Shown here: positions 34,555 through 45,839 of the stretch, piece after piece
How positions within the stretch are numbered: position 1 is the stretch's first letter
Layout: each line of letters starts with the position of its first letter
Source: Maratus speciosus
Lineage: Eukaryota > Arthropoda > Arachnida > Araneae > Salticidae
Length of the DNA stretch: 64,000 bases
Assembly: GCA_963932465.1 (NCBI GenBank)
Contig: OZ010792.1
Span: 21,729,632-21,793,631, forward strand
Reading direction: 5' to 3'
Translations under genes and position numbers: made by a program
The notes under the pieces: generated by a model
The model's input: only the letters and a program-made list of their open reading frames with translations
The model's database searches: none
What the model was told of the DNA's origin: nothing

Positions 34555-34670
34555 TAGAGGTCTGCACGGTCCTGCAAAATGAACGGAAACTTTCAAACGG
34601 ACCGCCACGGCCTGTAGAATAAAAACATTTTTGTAACGGGCTTGGAAATTTCGGCCCGTGCAGATTTCTA
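34555..34670. mobile_element. Short hAT MITE with perfect 8-bp duplication
   Basis: TAGAGGTCTGCACGG at the left and CCGTGCAGATTTCTA at the right are inverted repeats, flanked by direct CTCCAAAG (34547-34554 and 34671-34678). The ends match those of the 1446-bp element at 48744-50189, so this 116-bp element is a short relative. Confidence 0.85.
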
Positions 34671-35483
34671 CTCCAAAGTGACGTTTTTTCTAACTTCCCT
34701 ACATTTCAGATAAAATCCAAAGTAGCTAACTTTCTAATACACTCCCAAAGTCAGTTTAAATATTAGGCGCATGAAATTAGCAGGCGATCTTATTCAGAAA
34801 CTATGAAATTGAATAGCTTTTTCCATTTGACGATAAAAACAAAGGACCCCCTAGAAAATGCTGCCAAAATTAGTATTTTGAACAAAATTAATATTTTGAA
34901 CAAAATTTGCGGCCTTGAAAGCCCGAGAAAAATCATCATGTGACGATAATCACTTTTAATCCAAGATTTAATACATTTATAGGAAAATGAAAAACCTTAT
35001 TCGATTACAAATCCTGTTACTTACATGCAAACACTTCACATATCATCATCAACACTTCACATATCATGCCTGCCACTTTCATACTTTTACGTTTAAAAAT
35101 TAATCCGTAAATATGCCAGGAAATTTCTCATTGTAAAGCTGGGAATAATATTTTATTGTGAACGTCTTAAAGAGCACGAAATTCTATGTCAGCCAATAAG
35201 GAAATTTTAACTTAGTCATTATCTAATGCATTTTTCAAAATTTGAAAAATACATTTCTTAAGAAAGCTGAAGTCCGATACCGGCATACAGCGTCTTCAAA
35301 AATTCTCACTCTAAATTTTTAATAATTTTAAGAAGTAATTAAGTTTTTAATCAAGTAAAATTTTGAAACGTAATACTTAGAAAAGTAATCTAATATGCTG
35401 ATATCGGCCGTCATCTTTCTGATAGTGAAAATGAAATTTTGAAATTGAAAACCGAAATTTTTTGATCAACGATGTTTACTTAA

Positions 35484-35622
35484 CCTCTTGGGGACTAGCG
35501 TCACGTATACGTGCCGCATAAGGCGCTCGGAATCCTGGATTATTCCCACCAGTTATTTTTTTATTGTAAATTTTGCCTTATTTAATCAACTCATTCTGTA
35601 AAAGAGGCTCGTAGCGAAGGGG
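35484..35622. mobile_element. TTAA-flanked MITE, family B
   Basis: It starts CCTCTTGGGGACTAGCG after TTAA (35480-35483), contains CACGTATACGTGCCGC, and ends GCGAAGGGG followed by TTGA. It is a shorter relative of 19322-19521. Confidence 0.65.
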
Positions 35623-35850
35623 TTGAGCGTTCTAGAATTGAGGAGGGGAGTGCGGGGGTGTGGGGATGCGAGAATTTACTGAATCTAGGATAAAGTGCTT
35701 TTGCTTCAGAATGAAGAAAATGCTTCACGGTATTTTCGAGTAGACAAACTTTTAAAGAATTATTTGAAAATAATATTTCATCGAGAAAGAAAGATAATGC
35801 GCCAAGCATAGATTACGAAACACTTTCCAACACATTCAAAACACATTATA

Positions 35851-36191
35851 ATAAAACTTCAACGATTAAGAAGGTGAATTGTGATGTTTAAGTAAACAAT
35901 TTAGAAAACGCATAATAGATTTGAAAACTTAATTTCAACAATTACAGTCCATACTCGGAAAGATAATCGAATTCTTTTGTGCAGCCTTGCATATGATTTG
36001 TATTACTACACAAAATATTATAATAAAACTTCACCGATTAAGAAGGTGAATTGTGATGTTTAAGTAAACAATTTAGAAAACGCATAATAGATTTGAAAAC
36101 TTAATTTCAGCAATTACAGTCCATACTCGGAAAGATAATCGAATTCTTTTGTGCAGCCTTGCATATGATTTGTATTACTACACATAATATG
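35851..36191. repeat. 171-bp tandem duplication, satellite-like
   Basis: Two nearly identical units begin ATAAAACTTCAMCGATTAAG at 35851 and 36022, a period of 171 bp with only a few differences. Diverged pieces of the same unit (a GAATTCTTTTGTG core and a CAGTTGAA..TTCAATTGCA core) appear at 36200-36250, 36815-36840, 37990-38070, 40020-40140 and 40330-40440. This suggests an old array broken up by insertions. Confidence 0.7.
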
Positions 36192-36262
36192 CTAAAAAAA
36201 ATTTCAGTTAGAAAACACATGGCACAGTTGAATATTCAATTGCAGCAGTTTCCGTCAGTATA

Positions 36263-36720
36263 CAAGGTGGCCATAATTAAACTGACAGTACTCAGTGTGT
36301 TCTGTAGTGCGATCTAAGTGAGAGAATGACCCCAAAATTTTGTAAGAAGATTAAACAAGACGGGGAACGAAGGATTCCGCGGAAAAAAAAATTGTTCCAA
36401 AAGTCACCGCTAAGGGAATATGTGGCGCTGTGTAACAGAAAAGAGAGTTTTAAAAAATGCAGAATCAATACTGAAATAAAATTACCTTTTATGTAGTACA
36501 TTTAACGATCTTAGTATTGATTCTGCATTTTTTAAAACTCTCTTTACTGTTACACAGCGCCACATATTCTCCTAGCGGTGACTTTTGGAACTAATTTGTT
36601 GTTGCGGAATCCTTCGTCTTTCGTCTTGCTTAATCTTCTTACAAAATTGGGCGTCATTCCCTCAATTAGATTGCGCTACAGAACACTCTGAGTACTGTCA
36701 GTTTAATTATGGCCACCTCG
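36263..36720. mobile_element. Palindromic mariner-type foldback element
   Basis: The outer ends CAAGGTGGCCATAATTAAAC and GTTTAATTATGGCCACCTCG are bordered by TA (36261-36262 and 36721-36722). The arms of about 225 bp pair along their length, with small mismatches, and meet near 36490. No transposase remains. It is inserted in satellite-like DNA. Confidence 0.8.
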
Positions 36721-37101
36721 TATGTCAAATGTACTCGATTTTTCTTATACACCCCTGTATATTATCTATAGATTTCTATACTCAGCACATATTAAGATAC
36801 ATTCAATTCAGGTAAAAATGCATAGCACAATTGAAGGCTGAGTGGAAAAAGATGTTATGTAACAAAAATTAGAATTCGAGAAAATTGAAGTGAAAGTTTG
36901 TAATTTAGTTATTTCTTTAATTCCTTCTTACTAGCATATGTTTGAATGTTAATAGGGGATACTAAACTCTCCTAGAAAAGAATATTAACATTTAATTTCA
37001 ACTATTAGAGATTATTTTCACCATTTAAATTATTAAATATAAAAATATTAAATATTAAAAGATGTTGTCTCATATCTTCAATACTAAGTAGAATTTTAAT
37101 A

Positions 37102-37884
37102 CAGTGAAATACGTTTAACACGAAACTGGGGGGACCGAAAAAATTTTTCGTGTTAAAAGAATTTCGCGTTAAAACTTCGTAAAAAAAGAACAAAACTCAA
37201 AAATATTTTCGACGTCATCAAATTTTACTTCGATTTACTGTTAAACTATTAGTAAATTGCATCCATTAGATATAAATTAAGCAACAAAATATTGTTTTTT
37301 GAGGAAATATCAGATCTTTTTTTTTTTAAGTGTCTTTTTCAAAATTCTGAAAACCAAATAAGCAAAGCTGTCTCTAAATCTTCGTGCTTAGCAGTTCTCA
37401 TACGTTTTCTCTCTGGCTTAAACATACTGAACTTGGTCAACGTAATGGGATCCCTGTTTTTTATTATAAAGTAGATAGTTGATAAAGTAGAATTGGCAAT
37501 GCCAAACTCTTTGCAGATTTCTGTTTTTGTCCTTTTTTTTTCATCCACTGCATTAAGCAGCTTCATCTTCATTTGAAGCAAAATGGCAGGTTTTTTTCGC
37601 ACCGATTTCACAGCCATTGTGCTCATAAAACATAAGCTTTTTTACAAAACATACGAAATTCACTGATTTTCACCCAAAATTCAGTAGTTTTAACACAAAA
37701 TTCCCCAATTTCAACCCAAATTAACTAACTCGAAAGCGAATTTTTTCCGTGTTAAACGATTTTTGTTTCGTGTTAAAAGAAAAAAAATGTATTAAATCGC
37801 ATAGTACACTGTCCGTACCGCTATATCATTTCGTGTTAAGCGATTTTTCAGGTTAAGCGTTTTCGTGTTAAATGTATTTCACTG
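37102..37884. mobile_element. Tigger/pogo-like deletion derivative with TA flanks
   Basis: The ends CAGTGAAATACGTTTAACAC and GTGTTAAATGTATTTCACTG are inverted repeats with TA outside (37100-37101 and 37885-37886). Internal copies of TTCGTGTTAAA repeat near both ends. Only the transposase N-terminal region is left inside. Confidence 0.85.
37339..37626 (-). pseudogene. Tigger/pogo-like transposase N-terminal domain
   Basis: The reading starts MSTMAVKSVRKKPAILLQMK and contains KTEICKEFGIANSTLSTI, the helix-turn-helix of the CENP-B/Tigger type. RKRMRTAKHEDLETALLIWF follows, the start of the second DNA-binding half. It ends 95 codons in, before any catalytic motif. A short insertion (YF) splits STLSTI from IKNRD, relative to the family pattern. 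It could only act, if at all, as a DNA-binding fragment. Confidence 0.8.
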
Positions 37885-38434
37885 TATTTTAGTTTTATCA
37901 TATGATGTGATACCTCATAACGCTTTCATCCACAAAATAAATCACTTTTTGAGAAAATGTATATAACATGATCTTCAGCTAAGCTCTTCAATAAAAAATG
38001 CAATTCCAGTAATTCAGCCATAGACGACGATGAATGCAGTTCTTTGCGTGACCCTTTATATGAATTTATTTATAATCTACAAGTATATCTTAGTAGAGTC
38101 AAAACACTGTTTTAAACCTAGTGTCGTGAAGGAAATTTTCACCTTGTTATTAATAAACTTTATAATATACTTATAACTATTTAAAAGGTGACATAAACAT
38201 ATATAAAAATTATTTAATGCAAACATGAAATCTTTCGAACATTCATTTTCGAGCGTTCATTTTCAAAGGGAAACTAGTATGTTGTGGCCATCACAAAACT
38301 TTCTTCTATATAAATCACGTCAATTAAATCATTTAAATAGTACAAGAAATTACATGAATTTAGCGCCAATTCCTATCAAAGTATATCTGAATTTGAAGTT
38401 GGATGAAAATTCGTGCATAAGTTCTTGAGATAGA

Positions 38435-39072
38435 GCTATAGCGGAAATCGTGAAAATGTAGCACAGCAGCGCCACCTGTTGGGAGATTTACACCAAAAAT
38501 TAAACAGCACTAATTTATATCAGGGACTAACTAAATCTGAAGTTTGATGAAAATTCTTGCATTTTTTCTTGAGTTAGAGCTATTGCGATAATCATGAATA
38601 ATGCAGCATAGCAGCGCCACCAGTTGGGCGATTTTTACAAAAAAGTTATCAGCACCAAACTATATCCTGGACTAACTGAATCTGAAGTTTTATAAAAATT
38701 CGTGCAGTAGTTCTTGAGATATAGCTATTGCGGAAATCGTGAAAAATACCACATAGCAGCGCCACCTGCTGGGCGATATTCACCAAAAACTAATCAGGTC
38801 CAGTTTATATCAAGGTCTAACAAAATATGAAGTTTTGTGAAATTCCGTGCATTAGTTCTTGACATAGAGCGCCCACAAAATTTTTGTCACATACAGACTC
38901 ACAGAGTGATAGAGTGACAGAGTGACAGACAGACTCACAGACAGACATTTTCTAAAAACCATCAAATCGTGTCCTGGGCATTCTAAAACGTATAAATCCG
39001 TCGAAAACCGGAAATCGAAATTTTTCACGAATCCAATACTTTCTTCTTGTAAAGATAGAAGAAAGTAAAAAG
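38435..39072 (-). mobile_element. Helentron-like element, second copy
   Basis: This is the reverse orientation of the element at 2098-2750. It has the same head hairpin at its right end (ACTTTCTTCTTGTAAAG), an AGTGACAGACAGACTCACAG run (the GTCT microsatellite on the other strand), then three units of about 120-130 bp. Each unit ends GCAGCGCCACCWGTTGGGCGAT or close to it. It directly precedes the Penelope-like fragment. Confidence 0.6.
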
Positions 39073-39171
39073 GTGATTGACTGAATAGAAATACATTTTA
39101 AAAACAAAAACAAAAATAGTACACATGCGCAAGCGGAGTTTAGTCCATTTCTCTGCAGAGGAGTGAAAAGA

Positions 39172-39835
39172 TCAGTTCATATTATCAGGAGGTCTTGCAA
39201 TATTTAGGATATTGTACAAAATTGCGGGAATATTATAGGAAAGGACATCGTTACAAACATTATCACTTCTAAGTAAAATTTCAATGGATTCACGAATTAT
39301 TGACGAGTAATGGTTAGACGTTGAAATGATCATTTTGGCTTTTTCGAAGTTCATCTTAATATTTTCTTTTTGATGTAATCTGGACAAAGCTGTATTTGGT
39401 TTGTTAAACTTTATATCAGAAATGTGCTCTTTTAATCTTTCCTTAAATTTTCGAGATGTCATACCAATATAAAATAAACTCTTATGCTGTTCTGTGCTGA
39501 ATGGGATGATGTAAACTCCTGCTTTTTCATAATCGGGAATAGGATCAATTTTACAGTGAATCAATATTTTCAATTTTGTTGGAGGTTTAGCTATTAAATT
39601 AATATTATATTTTAGTAATGCATACTTCAATCTCTCATAAAGCTGTGGGATATAATCAAATGTGCAATAAATGGACTTGCTCAAACTTAATCCATTCTTC
39701 TGTCTTGTTTGTTTGCTTGATTAACTAATCTATAAATGTATTGAGGAGGGAAACCATTCTCAATAGCAATCTATTTTATTATACTAATCTCGTTTTCTAG
39801 GTATTGAAGGGTATACTATATCATAGTATATATGA
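39172..39835 (-). pseudogene. Penelope-like element, C-terminal part with GIY-YIG endonuclease
   Basis: An open frame of 170 codons (39684-39172) reads FDYIPQLYERLKYALLKYN, the linker AKPPTKLKILIHCKIDPIP, then AGVYIIPF and FYIGMTSRKFKERLKEH, with ALSRLHQKE after it. This is the GIY-YIG endonuclease of Penelope-like retroelements, including the Arg and His after the YIG. Upstream, to about 39835 and across stops, the frames still read LQYLENEISIIK and IENGFPPQYIYRLVNQANK, the end of the reverse transcriptase region. The catalytic reverse transcriptase is missing, so it is a 5'-truncated copy. The endonuclease domain itself has no internal stop. Confidence 0.85.
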
Positions 39836-40149
39836 AGTATACTATATCATAGACCTTTTTTCCTTTTGAAAATGAACGCGTATGTGTTCGAAAGATCTCA
39901 GGTTTGCATTAAATAATATTTATATATGTTTATGCCACCTTTTAAGTAGTTATAAGTATATTTTAAAGTTTTAGTATATCTTAATATTCTAAATGTAGTT
40001 CAGCAGGAAAATTTATAACACAAGTAAAAACTATCTTTAATCAATTCACGCCCATAGACAGTGATGCTTAAGAATTCTTTTGTATAACTCTGTAAATGAC
40101 CTATAGAATTTATACACACCATGTAATATGCAAAGAAATTAGTTGAAAC

Positions 40150-41650
40150 GCATACAGCGACTCAAAAAGTAACCTATCGCTTATACACAGTACTCTAACC
40201 GAATTCCATTGTATACCACTGTAAATCAACAATAAATGCTATGTGAAAATTTATATAAGCTATAGAGTAAGTATCTTATAGTTACACACTTCGGAAATGT
40301 TTATCAATTTCATATGTTTGAAACAGCATAACACCACTAAAATACAACTGCTAACGATTTTGATTCGTAGACCGTGATGTACTGGAATTCTTTTATCTAT
40401 TCCTATAAGAAAACTATAACAGCTACATATTTCATTTTCGAAAGTGAAGATTCTACACTAAACCTAAATAACCTACATCAATTGCAAGGTAATCCGAGTA
40501 TATTTACGTTAATTTGAGCTCGGTCATATGGAAGACAGACAGGCAAACCGGTGTCATAAACACTTTTCAACTAACTTGGAAAGTATTAAAAACGAATTGA
40601 GACCTTGTTTCTGTCTTCCGTAGTAGATCCTACTTTCGAATTTCTTATAAGATAGAAACAGTGGCGTAGCAATTCAGAAACCATGGTAGAGACTCCAAGT
40701 AAATATGTTTAAATAAATTGAACAATTATGATTATTAATAATTAATATAATATTTATGAAAATAATCAATCAATATTAATGCCAATATCACAAAATCAAT
40801 ATTTAATTTTTTTTTTTTTTTTTTAAATACCGAATATAATTAAATATCAAATTAACCAGACAACGGGTTGTTAAAGGGAGCTCTGTCCTCCTGATATAAA
40901 AGAAAATTGATAACAAACTAGTTGGATGTGCCAGTCCTAAATTTTTTTTCTATATCATACATTTTTTAACACACCAAAAAGCGCCTTTTTTTAATTATGC
41001 GTTTTAGGAACAAATAAAGGTAGATAACATATCTGTTATTTATATAATTACAATTCAAGCTTTTTTTGTCAATATTTTTTTTAACCGTGTATGTATTGTG
41101 GGGGGGGGGGGGGAGCTAATAAAGCCTGAAGTTCGTAATGAAGTCTAATTACAGGGTAATATATCCCAAAACGTGAAAATTTGTGCCTATTACAAATATG
41201 AAAATTAAGCCTAGATTGGACAATTAGGCGATATAATACAATTTTTTTTTCAATAACTGTCCCGAAAATCGAACAAAATTCGCTATCACAACGCCACCAC
41301 AGCGTAATTTACAATTTCGCAAAGCTTTTATACAAAGCTTGACCTATTACATAATATCTAAACACAAAATTTCGTCGAAAAATACCCATAAATTATTTAC
41401 TTCAACTGCAAAAAATAGACAAAATCGCACAAAATCTCTATCACAGCGCCCCCTTCTGAGGGAATATCCCATTTTCAACTAGGACCTTACGATCATGGTC
41501 AAAAACATATCTATGAAGTTTGGTTCAATTCTACACATAGGTTCATACACTTTCCGCTCCGGTGATACAAAAGAAATATCGCAGCTAACAGCACAGCCTA
41601 CCAACCGATTTTCTCCAAAATTTTATACAAACTTCCGCCTATAACATTGT
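40150..41650 (-). other. Satellite remnants and a probable Helentron-like fragment
   Basis: Diverged satellite pieces run to about 40450. Between 41160 and 41640, two units about 150 bp apart carry CTATCACAACGCCACC and CTATCACAGCGCCCCCTT. These recall the minus-strand Helentron-like units at 38435. A poly-G run lies at 41100-41113. No gene is seen. Confidence 0.4.
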
Positions 41651-41703
41651 ATCTACCTTATATATGGGTCATTCTCTGAAAAATGGCTGGGTTTTTTTTT
41701 TTT

Positions 41704-41732
41704 TTGTTGTTGTTGTTGTTGTTGTTGTTGTT
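41704..41732. repeat. (TTG)n microsatellite
   Basis: A trinucleotide run just inside the left end of the 41661 transposon. Confidence 0.9.
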
Positions 41733-41855
41733 TTCATGCGGTCCAATAAAATTGCTTCAAAAATCTCAAAATTTAACCTACAAGTACCTTATTTCTATAT
41801 TTATCAAAAAATAATATGAACCAAACTGTACCTCATAGTTCTTATGATATTTTAA

Positions 41856-42057
41856 TTTCAAAGCACTTCCATTGCTAAAATGTTCAAATAAATGATTGGC
41901 ACCGGAATTTAAGGACAAATTTATTCGTAAATAAGAAAAATGCTATATTTCACATACATGTTAAAAAGATAAAAGTTTATAAAAAGTCTGGTGCCATTGT
42001 GGCGCTTGGAAATTCAAATTAAGTAGTTTCATAAACATACCACCGCCCTTGAAAGGG
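41856..42057 (+). mobile_element. TTAA-flanked MITE, family C
   Basis: The right end reads CCACCGCCCTTGAAAGGG followed by TTAA. The left end is eroded but follows TTAA at 41852. The interior GATTGGCACCGGAATTTA and CTGGTGCCATTGTGGCG match 57957-58162. Confidence 0.65.
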
Positions 42058-42374
42058 TTAAAAAAGAAAAGAAATTATAATTAGTAGTCATACTGTCAAT
42101 AAATAATATTTTTTTACTCTATGTCAATTGAAAAAATAAAGATAAAGCATTAACATTTAGAAGAGTTAATGTTTATTTGAATTAGTACAATAAAATTTTT
42201 ATTTATTTTTAACTTCTCCCTGTAAAATAATAAAAATTAAAAATGTATTGTCTTTATTTACGGTAACTAAAAGTCTTATGAGTTTTTTAATGTGTATTTT
42301 ATTGCATTATATTTTCTTATTTTACTGTTTAGTACATATATAAATGGATTCAGATCATTCCCTCACAATTTAAG

Positions 42375-42555
42375 CAGGGCTCCCAAATGGTCCGCCAACT
42401 GAATACCAATAAATTTTAAAAGAAAATTTTATGGTAGGTTTGCGCTAGAATTAACATTCAAAGGTGTTTTCGGGGCGGTTTGTAAGAAAAATCTAAAAAG
42501 AAAAATTTTCTAAAACAATATTGGTATTCAGTTGGCGGACCATTTGGGAGCCCTG
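42375..42555. mobile_element. MITE with CAGGGCTCCC ends
   Basis: The left end CAGGGCTCCCAAATGGTCCG and right end CGGACCATTTGGGAGCCCTG are complementary, and pairing extends inward to TTGGTATTCAG (about 37 bp). The flanks TTTAAG and TTTAGG may be a 6-bp duplication. hAT-like by its ends, but the duplication length is ambiguous. Confidence 0.75.
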
Positions 42556-43321
42556 TTTAGGTCATTCCCTCATATTAAAATTATGAGGGAATGATTATAA
42601 GGGAATGACAAAATACTTCTGAAAACCATGTTATACAAAAGTGATTAGTCTTAGGTATATTTTAAATGCTAAATATCTTTTGAAACACATTTCTAATAAT
42701 ATAACAACATAAAAAGATATTGCATTAGTTTTTATTAAAATTATAATAGATGACGCATAATAAAAATACTTACATTGATCTAGTACTTCAAAGCCATATA
42801 CTAACTATTCAAGAACGTTTTTGAACAAACAACAAGATGGTACTTCCCTTTACTCTTGTACAAACTGTCCTAGACATGTATAAAGCATGTGCTGCTTTCT
42901 ACTAAGTAAATAATGGCAAATTTATAGTTATGTCAGGGAATGACGACAAATGCCAGGGACATCACTAAAAAGAGCCCTAATTCATTCATTATATAAAATA
43001 TAAATATTATTAAATGGCTAAATATGTGTTTAAGTATGTTTAATGAATTGAGAAAAAAATAATTGTAAATATACGTGCTGCAATGGCAGAGAAAGCATTT
43101 TCTTTCCTACATATGTGAATGGAGACATAGTGAAGGACTGATATTTGCATTAAAAAATACATTAAATTTATCAAATTTCAATTTCAATAAGCAAATAATT
43201 ACAGTTTATATTGATTAATATTGATAGTTTAAATCACTTTTTCTTTTTGTAATTTTAAAAATATGTCTTCAAGACACCTGGGACATAAAATTGCCGCTTT
43301 TCAGAGAATGACTCATATATA

Positions 43322-43450
43322 AAATCCTAATGAAACGATTTTCTGAAACGAATTTTAGAAACGAATTTTTACGAATTTAACATACGAATTTTTGGAACGA
43401 TTTTATGAAACGACTAATTCAGATATATCTAACGAATAGTACATGAAATA
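43322..43450 (+). mobile_element. Helitron-like 5' fragment
   Basis: AAAATCCTAATGAAACGA, then repeated AACGAATTTT and GAAACGACTAAT motifs, match the start of the element at 56170. No 3' end was located. Confidence 0.45.
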
Positions 43451-43908
43451 ATAATTGTCCTTTTGAATGCAAAGAGCTTAAAATTTCATCCCAGGTTTTC
43501 TTTTCGATTTCAATGAGAAAATCACATCAATAATGAGAAAATGAGATCATTTATCTATTTCTCTCTCTCATCCACAACACTGAAAACTTTAGTTGCCGCT
43601 GTTACAGAAATGCCTTTTAAATTTAACACAAATTAATATGTTAATAATATTTCATTTTAAATATTTTAAATTCAGAAATTTTAAGAGTTATTATGAGACC
43701 TTTAGATCCATGTCGATACGTCATCATAGACGTCACAGTAGAGGTGACGTCAGCTGAAACTTGGTCTATTTCACAGTAAATATTTTGAAGTGATGCATCA
43801 AGATTAAATGTTGGTAAATAAAAAGGTTTACCACGGAGAAAATGGAGTAATATTTAGCAGCATTTTTTAAAATAAAAAACATTGCGTCAAAGCAATGTAG
43901 TTTTCCTT

Positions 43909-43943
<35 letters not shown>

Positions 43944-45782
43944 ATATTTTATTGTGTTTTAAAAAATGCGTCAATGTTTACTAAAAAGGGAGCTGAATTT
44001 GTAAAGGCACAAAAATTCAATGCTCTGGGGCTTGGGTTATTACAAATATTGTTTGGAAAGTTGTATTGAAAGCATATCTTATATTATAAATACGTGCAAA
44101 AATTGTTTGTGTGTGTGTAAATTTTATCTTAAAAACTGCTCTAACGATTTAATTAAATTTTGTATTTTACCATTTTCGTGAACGGGAAGACCATTAGGCT
44201 AGGTCGCATATTCGAGAAAATTCAATTAGTGGGTCATAATGGGTCAGGGTCAAGCTAATTATATCTAAAAAATGTCTCAATCGATTTTAACTAAATTTTA
44301 TATCCAACCGTTTTTTTTACGCAAAACTACTGGGTTAAGGTATCTAAGATAATTGAATCCAGATTATGGTTTTTCAATGTCGTCTCAAAGACAAACTGTT
44401 GTGATTGTTATAAACAAGGGAATGACAGTGAAAATATTATGGAGGTTAAGTCGAAGATTAGTGCTATTAAAGATTGCTTTTAGCAAATGTATTTAATATT
44501 TCACTCCTGTACAGATACAATACAACTCCAGTGGGGAATCAAACTCTATTATAGAAATAAGTTTCTGTTTTCCAATACTAAAAAATTCAACACGGTTATT
44601 TTTTATGCATCATGCATATGGAGGAGTTTGATTCTCCATGCTGCGGTGGTCCACGGTTTCGATGATATGGTGAGATAAAAAAAAAACTCCAACATAATGG
44701 ATGAAAGAAAATACAGGCAATGTTTATTCATTCTCAAAATGAAAACAGACAATTCGTAAAAAGAGCATCTGATATGAAGATTTGTAGATATATAATTATC
44801 CATGGCAAAGGGATCCGTAACGTCAAAACAGGAAAATAACGGCGGCCCTTTCTCGGACCTCGCAGCACAGGGGTAGGGAGCCGACTGAACTTTTTGCGTA
44901 CTGAATCACATGACTTGGCGTATTACATTATAGCCAACTTACAAAGTTTTTGACGCCGGAATTACAGAGACAAAGCATTGGCGGCAGGTTTAGCAGACAA
45001 ATAATGTGGCAGCCCCCCTTTCAGCACACCCACAGGATGAAAGCATCCTTACATATTTCATGGATAAGAGCGATATGAAGTCTGGTTTTGTTTACTTTAA
45101 TCAACAGATTGCGCTTAAATGTGATTGTGAAATCTTTAACGAATGTATGTAAAATGCAGAAGGCATATGTGCTAAGATAAAAGATATATAATTTGAAACT
45201 GCAATTACCATAAAATACTTTTTTTCTTTATCTCATTTTACGCGTCAAATTCTAATAGCAATTAAGAGTGTCTTATTTATAACACAGATAAAATACGATA
45301 AAGAAAATGAAACGTTAAAAAGAGTAGATGCACTGAGGTTTATGTGTCCTTGATTGCTTTTAACAAAAAATCGTTAAGAAAGAAAAATAAATATGCGAGA
45401 ATGAGATTTTGAATAAGTAAAAATGAAATTATAAATCTTTGTACGTGTTGAGTTAAGTTCGTTGTGAAAAGAAAAGAGGAAGGAAAAAAATAAATATATG
45501 AAGGTAGAACTATGAATTGTTTTGGGAAAAAGAATTAATATAATGACTTTACTTGTTCAAAGTAGATTTTGAGTAACGGGGGGGGGGGCGGAAACCGATA
45601 TGTTGCAGAGAAAGCTGCCACATATCTCACCGGGGCAACCGAGAAAAAGCTGTGATGTTAAGTTGCAGCTTTATAGAAAACCAAACACTTTGTCTTCCTC
45701 AAATTTTAAATCTTCAAACACAAATATACAAAAATAACACATCAGAAAAATAATTATATATAAGCTTGCAATTTGAAAAGAA

Positions 45783-45785
<3 letters not shown>
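43450..45785. other. AT-rich DNA without recognised gene
   Basis: A poly-A tract lies at about 43911-43940. A GC-richer patch at 44825-45030 includes GGCGGCCCTTTCTCGGACCT, without a recognisable coding frame. GTGTGTGTG lies near 44108 and a poly-G run near 45579. I see no gene. Confidence 0.4.

Positions 45786-45836
<51 letters not shown>
45786..45836. repeat. (TA)n(TG)n microsatellite
   Basis: A TA run passes into a TG run of about 19 units. Open frames on both strands here encode only poly-Val/Cys or His/Thr and are artefacts. Confidence 0.95.
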
Positions 45837-45838
<2 letters not shown>

Positions 45839-45839
45839 A

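Larger units (their letters stand above)
41661..43321. mobile_element. 1.7-kb inverted-repeat DNA transposon
   Basis: The left end TATATGGGTCATTCTCTGAA and right end TTCAGAGAATGACTCATATA are inverted over about 27 bp. The end sequence resembles that of 11308-13266. No transposase is visible. Two MITEs are nested in it. It lies against an AAAATCCTAATGAAACG motif that also starts the Helitron-like element at 56170, so it may have inserted into a Helitron-like copy. Confidence 0.65.

Noticed and set aside
44825..45030. GC-rich patch considered as a promoter or CpG island
   Set aside because: There is no downstream exon, TATA-like element or coding frame that I can support.
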